Positions 1 through 8,304 are shown, counted from the first letter of the stretch. The stretch: 64,000 nt of DNA from RGIG1681 sp045648025 (GCA_045648025.1 JAZRNH010000063.1:1-64000), one strand, 5' to 3'. The notes: generated by a model from the letters alone, not told the origin. Numbers and translations: made by a program.

Positions 1-402
1 GTGTTTTCCGATACGGTTATCGGTTCACTGAGTGTCAACCACGAAATGGGTGTTTACGGAACTCTGAATAAACCTGCGGAAAAGGACACAATACCCATTG
101 CCCTTGAAAGTGAAGTTGAACTTGGTGCGGCAAAAATGATAACAACAATTGATGACGGAGGACCGCAATATTATGATATTGAAATTATAAAGATTTATCC
201 GTCATCGGATATGTCGGCAAGAAATATGATAATAAAAGTCACCGATCCCGTATTGTTGGAAAAAACGGGTGGAATTGTTCAGGGTATGAGCGGAAGTCCT
301 ATAATTCAAAATGGAAAACTTGTTGGTGCTGTTACTCATGTGTTTGTATCAGATCCAACCAAGGGATATGGTGTTTTTGCAGATTATATGATTGATTTTT
401 AG
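1..402 (+). CDS. spoIVB: SpoIVB peptidase (S55), C-terminal part
   Basis: C-terminal 133 residues of the sporulation serine peptidase SpoIVB, which is secreted by the forespore and triggers pro-SigK processing. The window cuts the gene, so the GTG at base 1 is probably internal; the N-terminal PDZ part lies upstream. The S55 signature GIVQGMSGSPIIQNGKLVGA spans residues about 91-110, with Ser97 of GMSGSP the expected catalytic serine, followed by the typical THVFVSDPTKGYGVF ending. A Spo0A-like gene follows, the usual Firmicute order. Base composition is clearly richer in GC than the following genes (several CCG and CGG codons), which is odd for a core gene. Identity is secure; the true start is outside the window. 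Confidence 0.93.
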   Translation: MFSDTVIGSLSVNHEMGVYGTLNKPAEKDTIPIALESEVELGAAKMITTIDDGGPQYYDIEIIKIYPSSDMSARNMIIKVTDPVLLEKTGGIVQGMSGSPIIQNGKLVGAVTHVFVSDPTKGYGVFADYMIDF

Positions 403-448
403 ATTTGACCATAATTTAAAATTAATATTCAAAAGTGTTCAAAAGTAT

Positions 449-477
449 TTGATTTTTTAAATTTTTAATTGTATAAT
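449..477 (+). promoter_or_regulatory. SigA-type promoter of the Spo0A-like gene
   Basis: TTGATT (449-454), 17-base spacer, TATAAT (472-477). The ATG at 484 is exactly seven bases after the -10, where transcription should begin, and no ribosome-binding site is visible, so the mRNA is probably leaderless. Confidence 0.65.
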
Positions 478-483
478 TTGAGT

Positions 484-963
484 ATGAACAATGTAAGAGA
501 TTATTTGAATTTAAATTTAAGTTATAGAGATTTTTATATCAAAAACAATAATGAGATAAACAAAAGCAAAGTTTCAATTGAAGATTTGTTTTATTTTGTT
601 AGTGAAGATGCAGATATTTTGTTGCCGCTAGTTGGTGTTGCTTCGAAAAATTGTGGATATAAATATTGGAAAGATGCAATATTTATTATGCTTATTAGTG
701 ATAAAAACGATATAAGCATTTGCAAAGATATTTATCCAGCAATAGCAAAAAAATATAACAAGACTGCTGCGGCAATTGAAAGGGCAATGAGGCTTAGTTT
801 AGAACCAGCTATGTATTATGTTTCAAAATCAGAAGATAATGTTGTTGGAGAATATTTAAAAGACTCTCTTTTAAACCCACATAACAAAGAGATATTAATA
901 AAACTCACAGAACTTATATCATCTGTTAAGTTTCATGAATTAAAAAATAAATTTATAAAATAG
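484..963 (+). CDS. Receiverless Spo0A-like DNA-binding protein
   Basis: A 159-residue protein matching the C-terminal effector domain of the sporulation master regulator Spo0A. Residues about 45-155 carry GYKYWKDAIFIM, then IYPAIAKKYNKTAAAIERAM, the recognition helix-turn-helix region, and a terminal helix starting HNKEIL. The aspartate receiver domain is absent: the first 45 residues do not resemble one, and only 81 bases separate it from spoIVB. It occupies the normal spo0A position after spoIVB. ATG 484 is preferred over TTG 469 because the promoter -10 overlaps the longer reading. Without a receiver it cannot be phosphorylated in the usual way, so activity may be set by amount. It could be the only Spo0A or a reduced paralogue. 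The domain match is strong. Confidence 0.8.
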   Translation: MNNVRDYLNLNLSYRDFYIKNNNEINKSKVSIEDLFYFVSEDADILLPLVGVASKNCGYKYWKDAIFIMLISDKNDISICKDIYPAIAKKYNKTAAAIERAMRLSLEPAMYYVSKSEDNVVGEYLKDSLLNPHNKEILIKLTELISSVKFHELKNKFIK

Positions 964-967
964 TTTA

Positions 968-1615
968 ATGAAGATTTTATTTTGCATAAACTATAATGTG
1001 AAATTAAAACTTTCTAAATATGATATAAAAGATTATTTAAAACAATACTCAAAAATTTTAATATGGTTTTTGGTATTGTTTTTTATTGGCATAATTTTAG
1101 CAATTTTTGTTGCAAATTCAGATGATGGTTATTTAAAACTTCTCACCAAAGAAAATAAAATTTTATATCAAGTGATTAATGGTGAGTATGTTGGTGGCAA
1201 AGTATTTTGGAAAAAGTTATTATCGCTTTTGTCTCCAATGATTATTATTTTTATTTTACACTTAAATTACTATTTTAGTTATTTTAGCTTTTTTGTTATA
1301 GCATATCAGGGTATGGTTTTAACACTTACAATTTTTGCAGTTGTTTCAACTTATGGCATTTCTGGTGTGCTTAATAGTTTATTTTTAATTTTGCCAATCA
1401 ATATTATATACATTGCTATTTTGATATATTTTTCTGCAATATGTTTTTATCGATCAAAAGTTGCAAAAGGGCAAAAAAACTTTTTATATAATATAAAAGA
1501 TAATGGATTTTTAATGGGAACAATAATGTCTGTTTTATTTGTCATCTTATTGTCTTTTTTTGTTTCTGTTATTGTTCCACAAATTTTAAAATCTGCAATT
1601 TTTATCATATTTTAA
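968..1615 (+). CDS. spoIIM: SpoIIM-like membrane protein
   Basis: Integral membrane protein of 215 residues with about five hydrophobic segments (around 32-50, 88-110, 112-130, 135-160 and 182-213). The pattern FWKK, a long loop, YQGMVLTLTIF, YGISGVLNSLFLILPINIIYI matches SpoIIM, part of the SpoIID-M-P peptidoglycan-remodelling machine for engulfment. It starts four bases after the Spo0A-like stop and is probably co-transcribed with it. No clear ribosome-binding site is seen. Position between spo0A and a dacF-type gene fits clostridial gene order. Divergent, so the assignment rests on topology, a few motifs and context. Confidence 0.65.
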   Translation: MKILFCINYNVKLKLSKYDIKDYLKQYSKILIWFLVLFFIGIILAIFVANSDDGYLKLLTKENKILYQVINGEYVGGKVFWKKLLSLLSPMIIIFILHLNYYFSYFSFFVIAYQGMVLTLTIFAVVSTYGISGVLNSLFLILPINIIYIAILIYFSAICFYRSKVAKGQKNFLYNIKDNGFLMGTIMSVLFVILLSFFVSVIVPQILKSAIFIIF

Positions 1616-1684
1616 TAAAATAATGGCAAAATATCGCATAATCTGACAAAATTTTGCAAATAATAGGCATATAAGGAGATTTAT

Positions 1685-2851
1685 ATGAAAAAGCCTATTA
1701 AAGTTTTTGTTTTAGCAATTTTATTAGTATGTTCATTAATTTTTCCATCGTTAACAAATTCAAATTTGGCGATGGCAAAGTCAAATAATGATGGTTTAAA
1801 TATAACCGCAAAGTCAGCAATTTTGATTGACTATAATTCAGGAAAAGTTTTGTATGAAAAGTCACCAAATGAAAGGCTTCCAATAGCATCAATGACAAAA
1901 CTTGCAACACTTGCAGTTGTTTTTGATTCAATTGATAAAGGTATTGTGAAAGAAAATGATATGGTTCAAGTTTCAAAAACAGCGGCGGCAACTGGTGGGT
2001 CATCTGCATTTTTAGATGCAAGTTCAAAGTATAAAGTTTGTGAATTAATTAAGTCTGTGATTATTGCATCTGCTAATGACAGTTCGGTTGCACTTTCTGA
2101 GCATATTGCAGGAAGTGAAGAATTGTTTGTTGAAAAAATGAATAAAATGGTTGCAAGTTTGGGGCTTTCTAATACTCATTTTAGCAATTCAACTGGTCTT
2201 CCAATTGATAATCATTATTCATCAGCTTTTGATATTTCACAAATTTATAAATCGATTTGTAATCATGAACTTTATAAAAGATATTCAAAAGTTTGGATGG
2301 ATGATTTTGTGCATCCAAGCGGAAGAAAAACTGGTCTTGTTAATACCAATAAACTTATAAAATCTTATGAAGGTATTGAAGGTGGAAAAACTGGCTTTAC
2401 AAACTCAGCAAGATTTTGTTTAACCGCATCTGCTGCAAGAGGAAATATGAGAGTTATTGCAGTTGTGATTGGTGTTAATGATAGCAAAACAAGATTTGCT
2501 GAAATGACAAAATTGTTTAACTTTGCTTTTGCAAACTATGATACTGTTTTAATGGCAAACAAAGATGTGCCACTTACAATTTCTGCTGTTAAAAAAAGTG
2601 AAAAACAGGTTGAAGTTTTTCCTAAAGAAACGGTTTCAATTTTAACTGAAAAAACAAAAAATAAAAAATATACTATGGATTTTAAGTTAGATGAAATTGT
2701 GGCTCCCATAAAAGCAAACTCTGTGGTTGGAAAACTGTTTGTATTTGATGAAAACAATATGGTTGTTTTTGAAACAGATATAATTGTTAAAGATGAAGTT
2801 TTAGAAATTGGTTTAAAAGAAAGATTTAACAAACTTATTAAATTTTGGTAG
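1685..2851 (+). CDS. dacF: D-alanyl-D-alanine carboxypeptidase, DacF/PBP5-type (S11)
   Basis: Penicillin-binding carboxypeptidase of 388 residues that trims the terminal D-Ala of peptidoglycan stem peptides outside the membrane. A signal peptide occupies residues 1-31. The S11 motifs are all present: SMTK (SxxK, near residue 69), SAND (SxN, near 128) and GGKTGFTN (KTG, near 234). The last 100 residues form the PBP5-type beta-rich domain ending in an amphipathic stretch. AAGGAG precedes the ATG by seven bases. Clostridia place dacF next to spoIIM and ahead of scpAB, as here, suggesting a role in spore cortex or engulfment. A strong terminator follows. Confidence 0.9.
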   Translation: MKKPIKVFVLAILLVCSLIFPSLTNSNLAMAKSNNDGLNITAKSAILIDYNSGKVLYEKSPNERLPIASMTKLATLAVVFDSIDKGIVKENDMVQVSKTAAATGGSSAFLDASSKYKVCELIKSVIIASANDSSVALSEHIAGSEELFVEKMNKMVASLGLSNTHFSNSTGLPIDNHYSSAFDISQIYKSICNHELYKRYSKVWMDDFVHPSGRKTGLVNTNKLIKSYEGIEGGKTGFTNSARFCLTASAARGNMRVIAVVIGVNDSKTRFAEMTKLFNFAFANYDTVLMANKDVPLTISAVKKSEKQVEVFPKETVSILTEKTKNKKYTMDFKLDEIVAPIKANSVVGKLFVFDENNMVVFETDIIVKDEVLEIGLKERFNKLIKFW

Positions 2852-2858
2852 AGTAAAG

Positions 2859-2884
2859 GCCGACAAAAAGTCGGCTTTTATTTT
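2859..2884 (+). terminator. Rho-independent terminator after dacF
   Basis: GCCGAC, AAAAA loop, GTCGGC, then a T-rich run. Confidence 0.9.
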
Positions 2885-2905
2885 GATTTATGTTAATTTT
2901 AAAAA

Positions 2906-2934
2906 TTGACACGGCAACCGGACTTTGTTATAAT
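2906..2934 (+). promoter_or_regulatory. SigA promoter of the M50-scpAB operon
   Basis: TTGACA (2906-2911), 17-base spacer, TATAAT (2929-2934): full consensus. Expected start near 2941, so the transcript begins almost directly with the GAGGTG ribosome-binding site of the next gene. Confidence 0.85.
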
Positions 2935-2952
2935 TGGTTAGAGGTGAAAAAT

Positions 2953-3630
2953 ATGCTTTTTCCAGGTTATCAAGTTGACTATAACTTTTTATATTCATTT
3001 GCATATATACTTGCAACCGTAATGGCTCTTTTTGTAGCAATGCCGTTTCATGAGTTTGCTCATGCAGCTGCGGCTAAAAGAGAGGGTGATTATACCGCTG
3101 TTGCATACAGAAGATACACCCTTGCTTTTCATAGACACTTTGATTGGAAGGGTTTTTTATTCTTATTTTTATTCAGATTTGGTTGGGCAAAACCAGTTCC
3201 TGTTGATGAAAGAAATTATAAAAGAGGAAAGTTAAGCAAGTTTATGGTTGCAATTGCAGGTGTTGCAGTTAACTTTGTTCTTGGTGCAGTTTTTCTTTTT
3301 ATCTATTATTTGATTTATCGAGTTTGTCCATCAGTTTATGAGATTCCTTTTTATGGAATTTTATTGCAAGAATTTTTGCTTATTTCTGTATCTCTTAACT
3401 TTATGATGACATTTATGAATTTGCTTCCAATTTATCCACTTGATGGATTCAGAATTTTAGATAGTGTTTGCAAATATGATAATAAATTTTTAGACTTTAT
3501 GAGAAGATATTCATTGATTATTTTCTTAATTGTTGCAATTACTGGTATATATTATTTTTACTATTCAATTACTGGTGAGTTTATAATTGAATGGCTTTCT
3601 AGACTTTATATGTGGATTTTAGGATTTTAA
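2953..3630 (+). CDS. Site-2 protease-like M50 membrane metallopeptidase
   Basis: M50 family zinc protease of 225 residues with about six membrane segments. HEFAH (HExxH) lies near residue 33 and PIYPLDGFRIL, the NPDG-type third-ligand motif, near residue 160, both predicted at the membrane interior. The compact form lacking PDZ domains matches the clostridial M50 protein that precedes scpA. The start is set by GAGGTG eight bases upstream of ATG 2953; an upstream in-frame ATG at 2890 lies ahead of the promoter. It heads an operon with scpA starting one base after its stop. The substrate is unknown. Confidence 0.85.
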   Translation: MLFPGYQVDYNFLYSFAYILATVMALFVAMPFHEFAHAAAAKREGDYTAVAYRRYTLAFHRHFDWKGFLFLFLFRFGWAKPVPVDERNYKRGKLSKFMVAIAGVAVNFVLGAVFLFIYYLIYRVCPSVYEIPFYGILLQEFLLISVSLNFMMTFMNLLPIYPLDGFRILDSVCKYDNKFLDFMRRYSLIIFLIVAITGIYYFYYSITGEFIIEWLSRLYMWILGF

Positions 3631-3631
3631 T

Positions 3632-4528
3632 ATGGAAAATATAACAGAAGAAAAGGAAATTTTATCTAATGAAAATAATGTGGCTCAACAAACAGTGGAG
3701 CCTATTATTGATATGTCAAAATTAGACAAAAAATCATTAGAAATTTTGGAAGAAACCGAAGAGGCTGATTATAAATTTAAACTTAAAGAGTTTGAAGGTC
3801 CACTTGATTTGCTTGTTCACTTAATCAAAATTACAAAAATTGATATTAGAGATATTTTTATTTCAGACATCACAGAACAGTATCTTGAAATGATGAAAGA
3901 GATAGAGGATGTTGATGTTGAAAAAGCAAGTGAATTTATTGATATGTCGGCGACACTTCTTGAAATAAAATCAAAACATATTCTTCCACGAGAAGATGAA
4001 GTTGTTGATGAAGAAGATCCGGAAGAAAGGCTTTTTAGGCAAATTGAAGAATATAAAATTTTCAAAGAGCAAAGTGAAAAACTTGCCAAAATTGAAGATG
4101 TTAATAGATTTTTCAAAGAGCCAGACAGTTCAGTTGGTGAATTTAAATATGAATTGCCAGAAAAATTGTCATTAGATTTACTTGTTAAAGCATTTACTGA
4201 TATGATGCAAAAAATGACTATTAAGGCTGAAGTTGTTCAAGAAAAGAAAATTGTTAAAGATAGATTTACTGTTGCTCAAAAAATCACACAAATCAAAGAT
4301 GTGCTTTTAACAAAAAAAGAGTTTAAATTTTCAGAAATGTTTGAAGAGGGTTTTTCAAGAAGTGAAGTTATTAATACATTTTTGGCACTCTTAGAACTTT
4401 TGAAAAGACAATATTTAACAGTAAAACAAAATAGTTTATTTGATGATATTGATATTGTTAGAAATGACGATGTTGAGTCAAGACTTACTGAAGAAACAGT
4501 TTCAAATGAATTTGATGGAGAAAAATAA
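3632..4528 (+). CDS. scpA: Segregation and condensation protein ScpA
   Basis: Kleisin subunit of the SMC-ScpA-ScpB condensin that organises and segregates the chromosome. The 298-residue protein has an N-terminal acidic extension of about 45 residues, then the kleisin signature FKLKEFEGPLDLLVHLIK and IDIRDIFISDITEQYLEMM (SMC neck binding), a central ScpB-binding stretch, and a C-terminal winged helix (FSEMFEEGFSRSEVINTFLALLELLK) that binds the SMC cap. It is slightly longer than the usual 240-260 residues because of the extension and a Glu-rich tail. It overlaps scpB by one base (TAATG). Confidence 0.95.
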   Translation: MENITEEKEILSNENNVAQQTVEPIIDMSKLDKKSLEILEETEEADYKFKLKEFEGPLDLLVHLIKITKIDIRDIFISDITEQYLEMMKEIEDVDVEKASEFIDMSATLLEIKSKHILPREDEVVDEEDPEERLFRQIEEYKIFKEQSEKLAKIEDVNRFFKEPDSSVGEFKYELPEKLSLDLLVKAFTDMMQKMTIKAEVVQEKKIVKDRFTVAQKITQIKDVLLTKKEFKFSEMFEEGFSRSEVINTFLALLELLKRQYLTVKQNSLFDDIDIVRNDDVESRLTEETVSNEFDGEK

Positions 4529-5172
4529 TGGAGAATTTAGAAAGTATTATTGAAAGCATTGTATTTGTTGCGGGTGAGCCTGTTTTAATTTCTGACCTTT
4601 GCTATAAATTTGAAATAAAGCCAAAAGATGTTGAAAAGGCTGTTGCCAATTTGCAAAAAAAATATGATGAAAAAAGTGGTATAAAATTATTATATTTTAA
4701 TAACAAATTGCAATTTGCTTCAAATTCTGATAATGTTGATTATGTTACAGCAATATTAAATCCTATTAGACAAAGAAATTTAACAAAGGCAACACTTGAA
4801 ACTATTGGAATTATTGCTTATAAGCAACCAGTTACAAGAATGGAAATTGAAGAAGTTAGGGGTGTTAACTCTGACTATGCAATTAACATTTTGCTTGAAC
4901 ACAAACTTATTCAAATTGTTGGACACAAAGAAACTGTTGGAAAGCCAGCTCTTTTTGGAACAACAGATGAATTTTTAAAAAGATTCAGCATTTCAAATCT
5001 TGATGAACTTCCAGATTATAATGAACTTTTAGAGAAGATTCAAAAAATCAAAGAAAATTATTCAGATAGCTTGTTTAATAGATTTGAGCCGGTTATTTCA
5101 GAAAGTGAGTATGATAAAAAACTTGATGAAATTTCAAAAGTTGAAACAGAAAAACCACATGAAGATTTATAA
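4528..5172 (+). CDS. scpB: Segregation and condensation protein ScpB
   Basis: Second non-SMC subunit of bacterial condensin, 214 residues, forming a dimer that wraps ScpA. It has tandem winged helices: residues about 1-80 beginning ESIIESIVFVAGEPV, and about 88-165 with TLETIGIIAYKQPVTRMEIE and the GxxxLFGTTDEFLKRF motif typical of ScpB. A charged tail of about 40 residues follows. Start and length agree with the family, and it is translationally coupled to scpA by a one-base overlap. Confidence 0.95.
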   Translation: MENLESIIESIVFVAGEPVLISDLCYKFEIKPKDVEKAVANLQKKYDEKSGIKLLYFNNKLQFASNSDNVDYVTAILNPIRQRNLTKATLETIGIIAYKQPVTRMEIEEVRGVNSDYAINILLEHKLIQIVGHKETVGKPALFGTTDEFLKRFSISNLDELPDYNELLEKIQKIKENYSDSLFNRFEPVISESEYDKKLDEISKVETEKPHEDL

Positions 5173-5200
5173 TAATAAATAAAAATAAAAACTAATCACA

Positions 5201-5238
5201 AACTATAAGTATGAAAGAATTGCTTATAGTTTTTTTTA
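5201..5238 (+). promoter_or_regulatory. Terminator-like hairpin enclosing the DUF2953 start codon
   Basis: AACTATAAG (5201-5209) and CTTATAGTT (5223-5231) are perfect nine-base inverted arms followed by a run of eight T including the arm end. The 13-base loop contains the ATG at 5211. It could attenuate transcription or hide the start, and no ribosome-binding site is visible. The arms are AT-rich, so chance is possible. Confidence 0.4.
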
Positions 5239-5753
5239 TTGTTGTTTTAATTATTATGGCAATGGCTTTTCCGTTTAAAACTAGAATAATGACACATATA
5301 AACTTTTTTGGAGAGAAGGGATTTTATAGTTTTAAAGTTATGAAAATTAAACTATTAACTGGAAGAATGTTTATGGATTCAAATGATGGTTTTGTGATTG
5401 AAAATTCAGAAAACTTTTTTACTACAAAATTTAAAAAGCCATTTGCAAAAGAGTTAGTTGGTCAGGTTTTGAATAGGCTTGATGTTAAAAAGGTTGAAAC
5501 ATATTTTGTTGGTGGACTCAAAAGTGATTCATATTCATCAGCAATGATTTCTGGTTTTGTTGACTCAGTGGTTAAAGGGGTTTATTCATACTTATTTGAA
5601 AAATATGAATTTGCAAAGTTATATGAATCTGTTGAAACAACATTTGATGATGATAATCTTGAATTAACTATTGATGTGGTTATTAGCATAAGTTTATTTT
5701 CAATTTTAAAATCAATATTAAAAGCAAATAAGTTAGCAAAAAATAAGGAGTAA
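5211..5753 (+). CDS. DUF2953 family membrane-anchored protein
   Basis: A 180-residue protein with one N-terminal membrane helix (residues about 3-20) and a basic soluble part. DUF2953 proteins (YtfI-like) sit immediately ahead of ytfJ in many spore formers, and that position plus the single anchor followed by FFGEKGFYSFKVMKIKLLTG supports the call. No enzymatic motif is seen and its function is unknown, presumably sporulation-related. The start is unusual because it has no upstream Shine-Dalgarno and lies inside a hairpin loop. Confidence 0.7.
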   Translation: MKELLIVFFIVVLIIMAMAFPFKTRIMTHINFFGEKGFYSFKVMKIKLLTGRMFMDSNDGFVIENSENFFTTKFKKPFAKELVGQVLNRLDVKKVETYFVGGLKSDSYSSAMISGFVDSVVKGVYSYLFEKYEFAKLYESVETTFDDDNLELTIDVVISISLFSILKSILKANKLAKNKE

Positions 5754-5759
5754 TTTTTT

Positions 5760-6173
5760 ATGAAAGATGTTAAAGATAATAATAGAATTCAAGAAATTGT
5801 TTATGGAGCAGTTAATAACATTAAGTCACTAATTGATGTTGATGTTGTTATTGGAAAACCAATTGAAGCAGGTTCAAATATAACAATCATTCCACTCACA
5901 AAAGTAACAATGGGTTTTGTTTCTGGTGGTGGAGAATATTATTCAGAACTTAGAGAAATAAAAAAAGATGGTGATTATCCTTATGCTGGTGGATTAGGTT
6001 CTGGTATGAATATTCAACCGATTGGATTTTTGATTATAAATGATAAAAAAGTTGAAGTTATTAAAATTGATGCAAAATCTGCAGTTGAAAAACTAATAGA
6101 AATAGCACCAGAAGTTGCAAAATATGTTTCAAAGTTTTTTGATAAAAAAGAAGAGGACAATTGCAAAAATTAA
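5760..6173 (+). CDS. ytfJ: Spore protein YtfJ (GerW family)
   Basis: Small soluble sporulation protein of 137 residues. It shows the GerW/YtfJ pattern: an N-terminal helix, VVIGKPIEAGSNITIIPLTKVTMGFVSGG, a glycine-rich stretch (YAGGLGSGMNIQPIGFLII) and a C-terminal KVEVIKID strand. In Bacillus the protein is made in the forespore and affects spore properties and germination. AAGGAG lies 9-10 bases before the ATG, six bases after the DUF2953 stop, making it the last gene of the M50-scpAB operon. A terminator follows at 6191. Confidence 0.9.
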   Translation: MKDVKDNNRIQEIVYGAVNNIKSLIDVDVVIGKPIEAGSNITIIPLTKVTMGFVSGGGEYYSELREIKKDGDYPYAGGLGSGMNIQPIGFLIINDKKVEVIKIDAKSAVEKLIEIAPEVAKYVSKFFDKKEEDNCKN

Positions 6174-6190
6174 CAAAAATATGCAAAATT

Positions 6191-6222
6191 TCGCAAATTT
6201 TTAATTAAATTTGCGATTTTTT
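6191..6222 (+). terminator. Terminator after ytfJ
   Basis: TCGCAAATTT and AAATTTGCGA arms followed by six T. Confidence 0.8.
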
Positions 6223-6286
6223 ATTGATAAATTTTAAGCGAGATAAATAATTCAAGAACAACAATTTATTCGAAATAAAAAATAAC

Positions 6287-6315
6287 TTGATTTTTTTGAT
6301 AAAAATTTATACTAT
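6287..6315 (+). promoter_or_regulatory. SigA promoter of the rluB operon
   Basis: TTGATT (6287-6292), 17 bases, TACTAT (6310-6315), about 40 bases before the rluB start. Confidence 0.6.
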
Positions 6316-6355
6316 ATATTATGTAATAATATGTAAAATAAAAGAGGCAAAAAAA

Positions 6356-7063
6356 ATGAGAATTAACAAATATCTTGCAAGTTCTGGTCTTGCATCAAGA
6401 AGAAAATGTGAAGAATATGTAACAAGTGGAAGAGTTGAAATCGACGGAAGGGTTGAAACAAGTCTTTCGTTTGATGTGCCAGAAAAGGCTGAAGTAAAAG
6501 TTGATGGAAAGGTTGTTAAGCCACCAGAAAAATTTACTTACTTAATGATGCACAAGCCAAAGGGATATCTTACAACTGTGTCTGATGATAGAAACAGAAA
6601 AACAGTTATGGAACTTTTGCCAGATGAGTTTAAACACTTGATGCCTGTTGGAAGACTTGACTATAACTCTGAGGGTTTGCTTTTGTTTACCAATGATGGA
6701 AATGTTGCTCAAAACATTATGCGACCAGCAAGAGAAGTTGTTAAAACTTATTCTGTTAAAGTTGAAGGTGAAGTAACCGAAAAAGCTGCCAAAGAAATGC
6801 AAAAGGGTGTTGTTTTGGTTGATGGCACAAAATTTAAAGAGTGCAGAGTGAAGATTCAAGAAATTAAAGAAAGAAAAACAAAACTTGAGGTTTCTATCAC
6901 TGAAGGCAAAAATAGAGAAATCAGAAAGATTTTTGATTCGTTTGGTTACAATGTTATTTTCTTAAAAAGAATTTCAATAGGAACAATCAAGCTTGGAGGA
7001 CTTACAAGAGGCACTTGCAGATTGCTTAGACCAAATGAAATTTTTTATTTAAAATCTTTATAG
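6356..7063 (+). CDS. rluB: 23S/16S rRNA pseudouridine synthase RluB-type
   Basis: RsuA-family pseudouridine synthase, 235 residues, which isomerises a specific uridine in rRNA (in RluB, U2605 of 23S rRNA). An N-terminal S4 RNA-binding domain (MRINKYLASSGLASRRKCEE) is followed by the catalytic domain with GRLDYNSEGLLLFTNDG, whose Asp is the nucleophile, and the family ending EGKNREIRKIF. ATG 6356 is chosen because the S4 domain begins there and AGAGG precedes it; an upstream in-frame extension has no family support. Clostridia often place rluB shortly after the scpAB-ytfJ cluster. Confidence 0.92.
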   Translation: MRINKYLASSGLASRRKCEEYVTSGRVEIDGRVETSLSFDVPEKAEVKVDGKVVKPPEKFTYLMMHKPKGYLTTVSDDRNRKTVMELLPDEFKHLMPVGRLDYNSEGLLLFTNDGNVAQNIMRPAREVVKTYSVKVEGEVTEKAAKEMQKGVVLVDGTKFKECRVKIQEIKERKTKLEVSITEGKNREIRKIFDSFGYNVIFLKRISIGTIKLGGLTRGTCRLLRPNEIFYLKSL

Positions 7064-7067
7064 GTGA

Positions 7068-8291
7068 ATGATGAAAGTTTGTGTTATTGGTGGTGGAGCT
7101 TCTGGAATGATGGCTGCAACAATGATTGCAAGAAAAGGTCACGAAGTTACACTTTTTGAAAAAAATGAAAAATTAGGAAAGAAAATTTATATAACTGGAA
7201 AAGGCAGATGCAATGTTACAAATGCAACAGTTGGAAATGAATTTTTGCAAAATGTTGTAAACGGAAAAAAGTTTGTTATGGGTGCAATAACAAGATTTAA
7301 TTCCGATGACACCATGGCATTTTTTGAAGAAGTTGGAATTCCTTTGAAAATTGAAAGAGGAAATAGAGTTTTTCCTGTTAGTGATAAATCTAACGACATT
7401 ATCAAAGGTTTAGAAACTGCAATGAAATGGGCAGGTGTTAAAGTTTGTTTAAATTCTGCAGTTGAAAAGATTGAAATCAAAGATTCACTTGTTTCAGCAG
7501 TTGTTGTTGATGGAAAATCTTATGAGTTTGACAGAGTTGTTGTTGCAACTGGTGGAATTAGCTATCCTTCAACTGGTTCAACTGGTGATGGATATGAATT
7601 TGCAAAAACTGCTATGCATACAATTATAGAGCCAGTTCCTGCACTTTGTGCAATTAGACTTGACACAGATGAATGCAAAAAAGTTGAAGGTTTAAGTTTA
7701 AAAAATGTTTTGCTTTCTGCAAAACTTGATGACAAAGTTATCTTTAAGTCTGATATAGGTGAAATGCTTTTCACTGCAAATGGCATATCTGGTCCGATTG
7801 TGCTTTCTGCATCAAGCTATATAAACAGACAAGATTTTTCAAAACTCAAACTTTATATTGATTTTAAACCAGCACTTTCAGTTGAATCTCTTTCGCTCAG
7901 AATTGATAGAGATATTTTAGATTTAAAAGCAAAGCAAGTTTCGTCGCTTTTGGATGGGTTGCTTCCAAAATCACTTACCGGATTATTTGCAAATAGACTT
8001 GGGGTTGATTTAACAATGAAAGCAAACCAACTTGGAAGAGAAAAAAGAAAAGAACTTGTTATGCTTTTGAAAAATTATGAATTTAAGCCAAAGTCATTAG
8101 AAGATTTTAATCAAGCAGTTGTTACTGCTGGTGGTGTTAATTTAAAAGAAATCAATCCAAAATATATGAAGAGTAAACTTGTTTCAAATTTATATTTTGT
8201 TGGTGAAGTTCTTGATATTGATGCCGTTACTGGTGGTTTTAATTTGCAACTTGCATTTTCAACCGCGGTGACCTGTGCTAGTGATTTTTAA
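7068..8291 (+). CDS. FAD-dependent oxidoreductase, HI0933/YhiN family
   Basis: Flavoprotein of 407 residues. The N-terminal Rossmann motif VCVIGGGASGMMAATMIARKG binds the ADP part of FAD, followed by KKIYITGKGRCNVTN, the hallmark of the HI0933-like family, and a C-terminal GEVLDIDAVTGGFNLQLAFS closing the FAD site. No redox cysteine pair is apparent and the substrate is unknown. Two adjacent ATG codons (7068 and 7071) follow AGGTGA, and either may be used. It starts four bases after rluB and is followed by plsC, forming one operon. Confidence 0.88.
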   Translation: MMKVCVIGGGASGMMAATMIARKGHEVTLFEKNEKLGKKIYITGKGRCNVTNATVGNEFLQNVVNGKKFVMGAITRFNSDDTMAFFEEVGIPLKIERGNRVFPVSDKSNDIIKGLETAMKWAGVKVCLNSAVEKIEIKDSLVSAVVVDGKSYEFDRVVVATGGISYPSTGSTGDGYEFAKTAMHTIIEPVPALCAIRLDTDECKKVEGLSLKNVLLSAKLDDKVIFKSDIGEMLFTANGISGPIVLSASSYINRQDFSKLKLYIDFKPALSVESLSLRIDRDILDLKAKQVSSLLDGLLPKSLTGLFANRLGVDLTMKANQLGREKRKELVMLLKNYEFKPKSLEDFNQAVVTAGGVNLKEINPKYMKSKLVSNLYFVGEVLDIDAVTGGFNLQLAFSTAVTCASDF

Positions 8292-8304
8292 TTAAGGAGT
8301 TTTT

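Noticed and set aside
1616..1684. SigF/SigG promoter ahead of dacF
   Set aside because: GCATA at about 1637 is followed 15 bases later by GCAAATAAT, which only partly fits the forespore -10; too weak to list.
1698..2027. Minus-strand frame opposite dacF
   Set aside because: Shadow of dacF codon structure; Leu/His-rich with no motif, start signal or ribosome-binding site.
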